Part shown: piece by piece, positions 1 through 5,903 of the stretch
How the letters are laid out: each line of letters begins with the position of its first letter
Position numbering within the stretch: the first letter of the stretch is position 1
Source: an uncultured Roseburia sp.
Lineage (GTDB): Bacteria > Bacillota > Clostridia > Lachnospirales > Lachnospiraceae
Length of the DNA: 5,903 nt
NCBI GenBank assembly: GCA_945928585.1
Contig: CAMENQ010000162.1
Coordinates: 1 to 5,903 of the forward strand
Direction: 5' to 3'
Notes under the pieces: model-generated
Database searches by the model: none
The model's input: only the letters and a program-made list of their open reading frames with translations
Told to the model about the DNA's origin: nothing
Program-made: the position numbers and the translations under genes

Positions 1-115
1 CATCAAGAACTGCTCCTCTTGTGACAAGGTTTCGTCCAAGGCGGTCCACCACCGACTGGTCTATTTTCATGCCAGGCTGTAATTGTCTGGTTCTCATTAA
101 TTTTCTTCTAATCAA
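1..115 (-). CDS. N-terminal fragment of a possible HD-GYP-type signalling protein (gene runs off the left edge)
   Basis: An open frame begins here on the minus strand and leaves the window at position 1, so only about 38 residues are visible. From the internal ATG at 97 it reads MRTRQLQPGMKIDQSVVDRL, followed by GRNLVTRGAVLD. The pattern L-x-PGM, then a short stretch, then D-x-x-GR-x-L-x-x-x-G-x-x-L, is the small N-terminal segment often found before the HD-GYP domain of cyclic-di-GMP phosphodiesterases. The catalytic HD and GYP motifs would lie outside the window, so the function is inferred from this short match alone. I chose the in-frame TTG at 115 as the start because a GGAG sits 8 bases upstream, whereas the ATG at 97 has only a weak AGAAG. 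A near-consensus promoter lies just upstream, supporting a real gene start. Other proteins with a similar N-terminal segment cannot be excluded. Confidence 0.5.
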   Translation of the reverse strand, partial: MIRRKLMRTRQLQPGMKIDQSVVDRLGRNLVTRGAVLD

Positions 116-123
116 AGCTTATT

Positions 124-127
124 CTCC
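124..127 (-). promoter_or_regulatory. Ribosome binding site favouring a TTG start
   Basis: GGAG on the minus strand is followed by 8 bases and then the TTG at 115. This spacing is normal for Firmicutes. It is a better site than the weak AGAAG before the in-frame ATG at 97, so the longer protein beginning at TTG (MIRRKLMRTRQ) is preferred. Confidence 0.55.
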
Positions 128-153
128 ATTGTGTATATTATTTTTTTATTAAT

Positions 154-181
154 ATTATATCTCATTTTGTAAAAGTTTCAA
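154..181 (-). promoter_or_regulatory. Sigma-70/SigA-type promoter for the left-edge gene
   Basis: On the minus strand the -35 box TTGAAA (181 to 176) and the -10 box TATAAT (159 to 154) are separated by 16 bases. The -10 box is perfect and the -35 matches five of six consensus positions. The predicted transcript start is near 147, giving a leader of about 32 bases before the TTG at 115. The promoter begins only nine bases after the cfa stop codon, and no terminator hairpin lies between, so cfa transcripts may also read through into the downstream gene. Confidence 0.75.
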
Positions 182-189
182 TTATATTT

Positions 190-1356
190 TTAATACCACC
201 TGGTCATCGGCAACTCATTATTTACATCATTTGAAAACAATATCTGATGAACATCCACCACACCATTTTTAAAGCTTGCCGCACACGCACAGAGATACAT
301 CTCCCACATCCGCACAAACCTTTCATCAAACATTTTCCTTACCTCCTCCTTATGCTCCTGAAAATTATCATTCCAGCATAAGAGTGTTTTGCAGTAATGC
401 CTTCTGAGGCTTTCTACATCTATAGTATAAAATCTCATATCTCCTGCTATGTGCATAATTTCCCTTAAACTTGGTATTACTCCGCCGGGGAAAATATATT
501 TTTTAACCCACGCATCTCCCGGATATTCCTTTAATGCACTTATATAATGCAGCAAAAATAATCCGCCCTTATTCATTATGGATTTTACACAATCCATAAA
601 TTCTTCGTAGTTTCCCCTGCCTACATGCTCTATCATTCCCACACTTACTACTCTGTCAAATTTTAATCCTGTAGCCGGTAAATCCCTGTAGTCTAAAAGC
701 ATAACATCTATATATTCTTCCAGTTTTTCCTTTTTTATCCGTTCCTCAAATTTCTTTTTCTGCTCTTCGCTAAGTGTTATTCCGGTTCCATGAACCTTGT
801 ATTTTTTTGCTGCCTGTATAAGAAGAAATCCCCAGCCGCAGCCTATGTCACACAGGCTCATACCCTCTTTTAAATCCAGTTTTTCCAATATTCTATAAAC
901 CTTATTGTACTGGGCATCATGAAGTGTATCGGACTCATTTTTAAAATATCCGCAGGAATAGCTTAAGCTGTCATCAAGCCACATACTGTAAAAATCATTT
1001 CCCAAATCATAATGTGAAGATACCTCTGTTTTTTGATTTTTCTTTGATTTTGATGAAAAAAGCAGTGATTTCAGCTTTCTATGATCTGTAGAAAATTTGT
1101 TTATCTGCCCAAGAAATGAATTTAATGCTTCATATAAGTTTCCCTTTATTTCCAGTTCTCCGTCCATATATGCTTCTCCTAAAGCAATGGATGTACTTGT
1201 AACCATATCCTTTACTGCCGGCATATGATGAAAAACAACCGAAAAACGCGGACTTCCGTTTCCTATCTCATATTTTTCTCCGTTTACCTCCATCTCAAAG
1301 GGACATTCATCAAATTTACTCATAAATTTTACAAACTGTTTATCTGCCATTTTCAT
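190..1356 (-). CDS. cfa: Cyclopropane-fatty-acyl-phospholipid synthase
   Basis: This enzyme transfers a methylene group from S-adenosylmethionine to the double bond of unsaturated acyl chains in membrane phospholipids, forming cyclopropane rings that alter membrane stability. It acts at the inner face of the cytoplasmic membrane. The protein is 388 aa, close to the 382 aa of E. coli Cfa. Residues 1-90 form the small N-terminal domain. Residues 93-109 are a lysine-rich linker that could contact anionic lipid (inference). The methyltransferase domain follows, with HYDLGNDFY at 115-123, YSCGYF at 133-138, the SAM-binding DIGCGWG at 170-176 and GMIEHVG at 240-246. Cys135, Glu243, His270 and Tyr321 match the bicarbonate-binding active-site residues of E. 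coli Cfa (Cys139, Glu239, His266, Tyr317), with identical Glu-His and His-Tyr spacing. GAGG lies 9 bases before the chosen ATG; an in-frame Met3 is a weaker alternative. The gene stands alone between terminators and the next promoter. A related fatty-acid methyltransferase is possible but less likely. Confidence 0.93.
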   Translation of the reverse strand: MKMADKQFVKFMSKFDECPFEMEVNGEKYEIGNGSPRFSVVFHHMPAVKDMVTSTSIALGEAYMDGELEIKGNLYEALNSFLGQINKFSTDHRKLKSLLFSSKSKKNQKTEVSSHYDLGNDFYSMWLDDSLSYSCGYFKNESDTLHDAQYNKVYRILEKLDLKEGMSLCDIGCGWGFLLIQAAKKYKVHGTGITLSEEQKKKFEERIKKEKLEEYIDVMLLDYRDLPATGLKFDRVVSVGMIEHVGRGNYEEFMDCVKSIMNKGGLFLLHYISALKEYPGDAWVKKYIFPGGVIPSLREIMHIAGDMRFYTIDVESLRRHYCKTLLCWNDNFQEHKEEVRKMFDERFVRMWEMYLCACAASFKNGVVDVHQILFSNDVNNELPMTRWY

Positions 1357-1390
1357 ATATGTTTACCTCACTATAAATGTTTTTATAATA

Positions 1391-1396
1391 ATTGTA
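1391..1396 (-). promoter_or_regulatory. Candidate -10 box for cfa
   Basis: TACAAT on the minus strand would place the transcript start near 1384, about 28 bases before the cfa ATG. No good -35 box is visible 16-18 bases upstream, where the sequence is only A/T-rich. Because two terminator-like hairpins separate cfa from serS, some promoter is expected between 1357 and 1430. This is the best core element I can point to there, and it is weak. Confidence 0.3.
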
Positions 1397-1429
1397 TCCA
1401 TATATTTCTTTTTTAACTCTTATTTATTT

Positions 1430-1471
1430 AAAAAAGATGCCTGGAAAGCCACCTGTGTTTTTCCGGACACC
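1430..1471 (-). terminator. Second, imperfect rho-independent terminator between serS and cfa
   Basis: On the minus strand GGTGTCCGGAAA (1471 to 1460) can pair with TTTCCAGGCATC (1447 to 1436). This gives a 12-position stem with one C-A mismatch and two G-U pairs, around a 12-base loop. Six T residues (1435 to 1430) follow immediately. The hairpin lies 25 bases beyond the first serS terminator, so it would act as a back-up stop for serS transcripts. Confidence 0.6.
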
Positions 1472-1495
1472 TTTATCACATATTACGAACACTAC

Positions 1496-1525
1496 AAAAA
1501 CGCCTGATTTTAACCCGGCGTTTTT
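1496..1525 (-). terminator. Rho-independent terminator of serS, symmetrical on both strands
   Basis: AAAAACGCC (1496-1504) and GGCGTTTTT (1517-1525) are perfect reverse complements around a 12-base loop, giving a 9-bp stem that contains four G-C pairs. The structure ends in TTTTT on either strand. It begins 23 bases after the serS stop codon, in the usual place for the terminator of that transcript. The A-tract/T-tract symmetry could also stop plus-strand transcription, although no plus-strand gene is visible. Confidence 0.85.
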
Positions 1526-1548
1526 ATTGTCCTTTATATTTTTTGTTT

Positions 1549-2841
1549 TTATTTTTGCTTTTTCTCTATTTTTTCCATACCGCCCATATAAGGTCTTAAG
1601 GCTTCCGGTATTCTTACTGAACCGTCTGCCTGCAGGTTATTTTCAAGGAATGCAATTAACATTCTAGGTGGTGCCACTACTGTGTTATTAAGAGTATGCG
1701 CAAAGTATTTATTGCCATCTGCTCCGTTTACTCTTATCTTAAGTCTTCTTGCCTGTGCATCACCAAGATTTGAGCAGCTTCCTACCTCAAAATATTTCTT
1801 CTGTCTAGGCGACCATGCCTCAACATCAATGGATTTCACCTTAAGATCGGCTAAGTCTCCTGAACAGCACTCTAATGTTCTTACAGGTATATCAAGGCTT
1901 CTGAATAAGTCTACTGTATTCTGCCACAGCTTATCAAACCACATTTTGCTTTCTTCAGGCTTACATACGACTATCATTTCCTGCTTTTCAAACTGATGTA
2001 TTCTGTAAACACCACGCTCCTCTATGCCGTGAGCGCCCTTTTCTTTTCTAAAGCATGGCGAATAGCTTGTCAGTGTGTATGGCAGCTTTTCCTCCGGCAA
2101 TATGGTATCTATAAATTTGCCTATCATTGAATGCTCACTTGTACCTATAAGATATAAATCCTCGCCCTCGATTTTGTACATCATGGCATCCATCTCTGCG
2201 AAGCTCATAACTCCTGTAACTACATCGCTTCTAATCATAAAAGGAGGAACACAGTATGTGAAGCCTCTGTTTATCATAAAGTCTCTTGCATATGAAATAA
2301 CTGCTGAATGTAATCTTGCAATATCTCCCATAAGGTAGTAAAATCCGTTTCCTGCCACTCTTCTTGCAGAATCAAGGTCAAGACCGTCGAAGCTTTCCAT
2401 TATTTCTGAATGATAAGGTATCTCGAAATCAGGAACTACAGGCTCTCCGAATTTTTCTATTTCTACATTTTCGCTGTCATCCTTACCGATAGGTACGCTT
2501 TCATCAATAATGTTTGGTATAACCATCATTATAGTTTTTACCTTTTCGTTAAGGAGAGCCTCTTCCTTCTCCAGCTCAGCAAGTCTTGAACTCTTTTCCG
2601 TAACCTGCTTCTTAACTTCCTCTGCCTCTTCCTTTTTGCCCTGAGCCATGAGAGCACCTATCTGCTTTGCTATCTTATTTTTCTCGGCACGGAGTGCATC
2701 TCCCTCTGCCTTTGCTGCTCTTGCCTTTACGTCAAGTTCAATAACCTCATCCACAAGTGGAAGCTTCTTATCCTGAAATTTATTTTTAATATTCTGCTTT
2801 ACAATATCAGGATTTTCTCTTAAAAATTTTATATCTATCAT
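1549..2841 (-). CDS. serS: Seryl-tRNA synthetase (divergent signature motifs)
   Basis: This class II aminoacyl-tRNA synthetase activates serine with ATP and charges tRNA-Ser in the cytoplasm. Numbered from MIDIKFLREN, the protein is 430 aa, a normal length. Residues 1-105 are charged and helical, matching the coiled-coil arm that grips the long variable arm of tRNA-Ser. The catalytic domain follows. It has a serine-pocket TSE at 234-236, motif 2 from SPCFRKEKG (261-269) through RIHQFEKQE (280-288) with Arg265 as the likely ATP contact, and motif 3 PPRMLIAFLENN at 391-402 with Arg393. The C-terminal PEALRPYMGG is typical of SerRS. TSEHSM replaces the usual bacterial TAEVPL, and the motif 2 loop GAHGIEERGVYR also departs from the common GSxGxDTRGLxR, so this is a distinct branch of the family. 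I prefer the ATG at 2841 over the in-frame ATG at 2853, because GGAG lies six bases before the former and nothing suitable precedes the latter. The gene is third after hisS and aspS, across a palindromic gap. Confidence 0.95.
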   Translation of the reverse strand: MIDIKFLRENPDIVKQNIKNKFQDKKLPLVDEVIELDVKARAAKAEGDALRAEKNKIAKQIGALMAQGKKEEAEEVKKQVTEKSSRLAELEKEEALLNEKVKTIMMVIPNIIDESVPIGKDDSENVEIEKFGEPVVPDFEIPYHSEIMESFDGLDLDSARRVAGNGFYYLMGDIARLHSAVISYARDFMINRGFTYCVPPFMIRSDVVTGVMSFAEMDAMMYKIEGEDLYLIGTSEHSMIGKFIDTILPEEKLPYTLTSYSPCFRKEKGAHGIEERGVYRIHQFEKQEMIVVCKPEESKMWFDKLWQNTVDLFRSLDIPVRTLECCSGDLADLKVKSIDVEAWSPRQKKYFEVGSCSNLGDAQARRLKIRVNGADGNKYFAHTLNNTVVAPPRMLIAFLENNLQADGSVRIPEALRPYMGGMEKIEKKQK

Positions 2842-2847
2842 TTTTTT

Positions 2848-2851
2848 CTCC
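2848..2851 (-). promoter_or_regulatory. Ribosome binding site that fixes the serS start
   Basis: GGAG on the minus strand lies six bases before the ATG at 2841. The site overlaps the first codons of the longer reading from the ATG at 2853, which itself has no Shine-Dalgarno sequence. Known SerRS proteins commonly begin with a form of MxDIKxxRENP, in agreement with the shorter start. Confidence 0.75.
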
Positions 2852-2891
2852 ATTTCTATGCGTCTTAGTGTGTGTTAGGAGTTTGTTCGTC

Positions 2892-2958
2892 GAAGCGTTA
2901 CCTCGTTTGCAGAGTATATTATAACTCCTTACTCTGCAGGTGCGAACTGTAACGCTTC
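2892..2958. repeat. Nested inverted repeats between aspS and serS
   Basis: Two perfect nested palindromes occupy the gap. The outer arms GAAGCGTTAC (2892-2901) and GTAACGCTTC (2949-2958) are 10 bp. The inner arms TGCAGAGTA (2908-2916) and TACTCTGCA (2930-2938) are 9 bp, closing a 13-base A/T-rich centre. Between outer and inner stems lie unequal stretches of 6 and 10 bases. No T-run follows on either strand, so it is not a classical terminator. It could be a structured RNA, an operator, a processing site or a small repeat element; the sequence alone does not decide. Confidence 0.85.
2918..2946 (-). promoter_or_regulatory. Candidate serS promoter inside the palindrome
   Basis: On the minus strand TATAAT (2923 to 2918) forms a perfect -10 box. 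TTCGCA (2946 to 2941), exactly 17 bases upstream, matches four of six -35 positions. Transcription would start near 2911 and give a serS leader of about 70 bases. The -10 box lies in the A/T-rich centre of the palindrome, where such a hexamer could also occur by chance. Confidence 0.4.
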
Positions 2959-2979
2959 AAGACCTTACCCTATATTATT

Positions 2980-4794
2980 TTACTGCTGTGCAGCATCCTC
3001 TTCCTTTTTTTCAACCTCTGTACATGCAATGCACAAGTCCTCTAACTGCTTGTCATCAACTACGTTTGGAGCATCTGTCATAAGACATGACGCATCCTTT
3101 ACCTTAGGGAATGCAATAACCTCTCTTATGCTGTCTTCCTTTGCCATAAGCATAATAAGTCTGTCAAGTCCGTAGGCAAGTCCTGCATGTGGAGGTACTC
3201 CGTATTTGAATGCATTTAACAGGAAGCCGAATCTTTCATAAGCGTCCTCCTTGGAGAAGCCAAGAACCTCAAACATTTTTTCCTGTACGTCACTCTGGTA
3301 TATTCTGACGCTTCCTCCGCCGATTTCAGTACCGTTTAATACTATATCATATGCCTTTGCCCTTACCTTTCCCGGATCTGTGTCAAGAAGCGGTAAGTCT
3401 TCTTCCATTGGCATAGTAAACGGATGATGCATGGCAACATATCTTCCCTGCTCCTCAGAATACTCCAAAAGAGGAAATTCTGTAACCCAGAGGAAATTAA
3501 AGGTATTCTTGTCAAGTAAGCCTAATTCATCTGCTATATGAATTCTTAAGGCTCCCAACACATCATATACTATTTTATTTTTGTCAGCTGCAAATAAAAG
3601 CAAATCTCCAGGCTTTCCATCAAGTCTCTCCGTAAGTGCTTTAAGCTCATCTTCTGTCATAAACTTGGCAAATGATGACTTATATGTGCCATCCTCATTT
3701 ATTACAAGATAAGCAAGTCCCTTTGCACCGTAGCCCTTTGCAAATTCAACAAGTGCGTCTATTTTCTTTCTAGGCATATTTCCCTGTCCGTTTGCATTGA
3801 TACCTCTTACTGAGCCGCCATTTTCCAGTGCTCCCGTAAATACACCAAAGCCACAGGTCTTCACAATATCAGATACATTCTTAAGCTCCATGCCAAATCT
3901 TGTATCAGGCTTGTCTGAACCAAATCTGTCCATAGCCTCCTGCCAAGTCATTCTCTGTATAGGAAGCGGAACATCCACGCCTATTATCTCCTTAAAAAGC
4001 TTTGCTAAAAGTCTTTCATTTACATCTATAACATCATCAACATCAACAAATGAAAGCTCCATATCCACCTGTGTAAACTCAGGCTGTCTGTCTGCTCTTA
4101 AATCCTCATCCCTGAAGCAGCGTGCAAGCTGAAAATATCTGTCGTAGCCTGAGCACATAAGAAGCTGCTTAAACAGCTGTGGTGACTGTGGAAGTGCGTA
4201 AAAATTACCCGGATGTACACGGCTTGGCACAAGATAATCTCTTGCTCCCTCCGGTGTACTCTTTGTAAGCATAGGAGTCTCTATTTCAAGGAAGCCCTCC
4301 TCATCAAGGAATGTACGGATAAGTGTGGCCGCCTTGCTTCTCATCATAAGGTTTCTCTGAAGGTTTGGTCTTCTTAAATCAAGATATCTGTATTTAAGTC
4401 TAAGCTCATCCTTTGTATTTGTATCACTTTCAATAGGGAACGGAGGTGTGAGAGCCTCTGAAAGTATGCGAAGTTCTGTAGCTCTTATTTCTATGTCACC
4501 TGTTGCAAGGTTTTCATTGACTGCCGCCTCTCTTTTTGTAACCTTACCTACTACTGCAATAACAAACTCACTTCTAAGTGTTTCTGCCTTTGCAAATCCC
4601 TCTGCCAAAACATCATTTTCATCAAACACTATCTGCAGTATACCGCTTCTGTCACGAAGGTCTATAAATATAAGGCTTCCTAAATTTCTTCTTTTCTGAA
4701 CCCAGCCCATCACTGTGACTGTCTCTCCTATATTTTTGTTTGAAACCTCTGTACATCTGTGTGTACGCTTCAAACCTTTCATTGATTCTGCCAT
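2980..4794 (-). CDS. aspS: Aspartyl-tRNA synthetase
   Basis: This class IIb synthetase charges tRNA-Asp with aspartate in the cytoplasm. At 604 aa it has the full bacterial architecture. An OB-fold anticodon-binding domain covers about residues 20-115 (GWVQKRRNLGSLIFIDLRDR). The catalytic core begins near 130 with LRLKYRYLDLRRP at 131-143. QSPQ lies at 203-206, and motif 2 is FRDEDLRADRQPEFTQ at 227-242 with Arg228. A bacterial GAD-type insertion spans roughly 290-420. Motif 3, GLAYGLDRLIML at 538-549 with Arg545, and the near-terminal SCLMTDAPN complete it. Leu38 in RRNLGS sits where non-discriminating AspRS such as that of Pseudomonas aeruginosa carries His31, which suggests an enzyme specific for tRNA-Asp (inference). 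GAGG lies seven bases before the ATG at 4794, supporting this start over Met5. It follows hisS after 23 bases and is probably co-transcribed with it. The serS gap downstream carries a palindrome but no T-run terminator. Confidence 0.97.
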   Translation of the reverse strand: MAESMKGLKRTHRCTEVSNKNIGETVTVMGWVQKRRNLGSLIFIDLRDRSGILQIVFDENDVLAEGFAKAETLRSEFVIAVVGKVTKREAAVNENLATGDIEIRATELRILSEALTPPFPIESDTNTKDELRLKYRYLDLRRPNLQRNLMMRSKAATLIRTFLDEEGFLEIETPMLTKSTPEGARDYLVPSRVHPGNFYALPQSPQLFKQLLMCSGYDRYFQLARCFRDEDLRADRQPEFTQVDMELSFVDVDDVIDVNERLLAKLFKEIIGVDVPLPIQRMTWQEAMDRFGSDKPDTRFGMELKNVSDIVKTCGFGVFTGALENGGSVRGINANGQGNMPRKKIDALVEFAKGYGAKGLAYLVINEDGTYKSSFAKFMTEDELKALTERLDGKPGDLLLFAADKNKIVYDVLGALRIHIADELGLLDKNTFNFLWVTEFPLLEYSEEQGRYVAMHHPFTMPMEEDLPLLDTDPGKVRAKAYDIVLNGTEIGGGSVRIYQSDVQEKMFEVLGFSKEDAYERFGFLLNAFKYGVPPHAGLAYGLDRLIMLMAKEDSIREVIAFPKVKDASCLMTDAPNVVDDKQLEDLCIACTEVEKKEEDAAQQ

Positions 4795-4801
4795 TTTACT
4801 T

Positions 4802-4805
4802 CCTC
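4802..4805 (-). promoter_or_regulatory. Ribosome binding site of aspS in the hisS-aspS gap
   Basis: GAGG lies seven bases before the aspS ATG, inside the purine-rich 23-base gap after the hisS stop. The gap is too short to hold both a terminator and a promoter, so hisS and aspS very likely share one transcript. Confidence 0.7.
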
Positions 4806-4817
4806 TTTTCCTTTAAG

Positions 4818-5903
4818 TTAATTTTTCATTTCTTCCTTATAAAATTCTACAAACTCTGTGTAGCCTTCTTTTTCCAGATTTTCTTTCTGGAACTTTTTAT
4901 TTTTATTCATACGTGCCACAAGCACCTGAGTTCCATCCTTTCTTGCCTCCTGTGCCTTTGCAATAATCTCACACAGTCTGTCCTTTGACACGCCCTTTTC
5001 TATAAGATAAGCCACCTTTCCTGCTGCTCCCGGCACCTTAAAGCCGCTTTCCATAAGAAGCAGGACTATACGCTCAAAGCCAATGGAAAATCCGCATGCA
5101 GGTGTATCATTTCCCGTAAACTGACCTACCATTTTGTCGTATCTTCCGCCACCGCCACAGCTTCCGCCAAATTCAGGAATGGCTATCTCAAATATGGTAC
5201 CTGTATAGTATGACATACCCCTTACAAGGGTAGGGTCAAATATAATCTCAAAATCTGATGATTTCGTAGCACTTACACTTTCTATAATCTCCTCAAGATT
5301 AGTCCTTACGGTATCATCAAGAAAATCCTTTATCTTATCAGCCACAAAGCTAAGACCGTTTTCTGCAGTTTCCATACCCTTAAATAATTCAAGGTACTTA
5401 TCTACGCTTTCTTTACTGTAGCCTTCCTTTAAAAGCTCCTCTTCTACGCCTTCAAGACCTATCTTATCCATTTTGTCAAGAATTATAAATACCGTATCAT
5501 ATTCACTTTCAGAAAATCCGCTGTAGGCTGCCATAGCCTTTAATATTCTTCTCTCATTTATTCTTATCTGAAAGCCCTTAAATCCAAGCTTTCCGAGAGT
5601 AGTGGTTGTGGCAAGAATAAGTTCTATCTCCGCAAGATTTGACGGCTCACCCAGTATGTCTATGTCACACTGATAGAACTGACGGTATCTTCCTCTCTGT
5701 GGTCTGTCTGCCCTCCACACAGGTCCTATCTGAAGTGCCTTAAATGGTGATGGAAGATTATTTGTGTTGTTTGAATAATATCTTACAAGAGGAACTGTTA
5801 AATCATATCTTAAACCTCCGTCTACTAAGTCCATCTCTTCCTTTGCCGTCTCAAGATTAAGCTTTTCACCTCTTTTTAATATCTTGAATATAAGCTTCTC
5901 ATT
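4818..5903 (-). CDS. hisS: Histidyl-tRNA synthetase, N-terminus beyond the right edge
   Basis: This class II synthetase charges tRNA-His with histidine. The frame stays open from the right edge (NEKLIFKILKRGE...), so the Met at 5834 is internal; 361 residues plus the stop are visible and the start is outside. In visible numbering, GGLRYDLTVPL at 29-39 precedes motif 2, IGPVWRADRPQRGRYRQF at 59-76 with Arg64. The histidine-specific HisA motif is LVRGMSYYTG at 226-235, where Arg228 matches the catalytic Arg259 of E. coli. GGGRYD lies at 250-255, and motif 3 is GFSIGFERI at 271-279 with Arg278. The usual HisA text is RGLDYY; here Asp is replaced by Ser231. The C-terminal anticodon-binding region from about 296 is only about 66 residues, against roughly 90 in typical bacterial enzymes, and ends soon after GYTEFVEFY. 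The gene is probably first or early in an operon with aspS, and its promoter is off-window. HisZ, the non-charging paralogue, is unlikely because the catalytic motifs are intact. Confidence 0.95.
   Translation of the reverse strand, partial: NEKLIFKILKRGEKLNLETAKEEMDLVDGGLRYDLTVPLVRYYSNNTNNLPSPFKALQIGPVWRADRPQRGRYRQFYQCDIDILGEPSNLAEIELILATTTTLGKLGFKGFQIRINERRILKAMAAYSGFSESEYDTVFIILDKMDKIGLEGVEEELLKEGYSKESVDKYLELFKGMETAENGLSFVADKIKDFLDDTVRTNLEEIIESVSATKSSDFEIIFDPTLVRGMSYYTGTIFEIAIPEFGGSCGGGGRYDKMVGQFTGNDTPACGFSIGFERIVLLLMESGFKVPGAAGKVAYLIEKGVSKDRLCEIIAKAQEARKDGTQVLVARMNKNKKFQKENLEKEGYTEFVEFYKEEMKN

Noticed and set aside
1225..1667. Plus-strand open frames over the cfa 5' end, the gap and the serS 3' end
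   Set aside because: They overlap well-supported minus-strand genes and terminators. They have low-complexity Phe/Tyr/Leu-rich products and show no recognisable domain.
1682..2338. Plus-strand open frames within serS
   Set aside because: These are antisense shadows of a conserved synthetase, with no convincing ribosome binding site or protein family.
2892..2958. Invertible (phase-variable) promoter flanked by inverted repeats
   Set aside because: A promoter-like sequence does lie between inverted arms. The whole element is only 67 bases, much shorter than known invertible promoter segments, no recombinase gene is nearby, and serS is an unlikely target for on/off switching.
2854..2979. T-box leader for serS
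   Set aside because: T-box control of synthetase genes is common in Firmicutes. However, this gap is short, lacks the conserved AGGGTGGNACCGCG-type T-box sequence, and has no terminator with a T-run before serS.
4795..4817. Separate promoter or terminator between hisS and aspS
   Set aside because: The 23-base gap contains only purine-rich Shine-Dalgarno sequence and no hairpin or promoter boxes.
3797..4988. Plus-strand open frames within aspS and across the hisS-aspS gap
   Set aside because: These are antisense shadows with Ser/Leu/Phe-rich composition, as expected from the complement of conserved coding sequence.
1..5903. Novel defence, mobile or biosynthetic system
   Set aside because: All complete genes are recognisable housekeeping or lipid-modification genes. 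There are no transposases, integrases, direct-repeat arrays or tRNA attachment sites in view.

Overview
This 5.9 kb AT-rich window is ordinary bacterial chromosome, with every recognisable gene on the minus strand. The protein sequences, the short intergenic gaps, the GGAG-type ribosome binding sites and the A/T-rich promoters suggest a Firmicute, most likely a Clostridia/Lachnospiraceae-type gut bacterium. That placement is inferred from sequence style, not from a database search.

Reading in the direction of transcription (right to left), the window opens inside hisS (histidyl-tRNA synthetase; its N-terminus lies beyond position 5903). After a 23-base gap comes aspS (aspartyl-tRNA synthetase). 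A 138-base gap with a strongly palindromic structure and a possible promoter follows, then serS (seryl-tRNA synthetase). hisS and aspS look like one operon. serS may be read from that operon, from its own promoter, or both. The three enzymes charge tRNA-His, tRNA-Asp and tRNA-Ser in the cytoplasm for translation.

Two successive hairpins with T-runs after serS close this unit. They insulate it from cfa, a complete cyclopropane-fatty-acid synthase (388 aa) with all the active-site residues expected from the E. coli enzyme. Directly after the cfa stop is a near-consensus sigma-70 type promoter (TTGAAA, 16 bases, TATAAT). It drives the start of a further minus-strand gene that runs off the left edge. 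Only about 38 residues of that gene are visible, and they resemble the N-terminal segment of HD-GYP-type signalling proteins.

I found no mobile element, CRISPR array, tRNA or rRNA, and no convincing undescribed system. The items most worth a second look are the nested and crossing inverted repeats upstream of serS, the divergent SerRS signature motifs, and the short C-terminal domain of HisRS.
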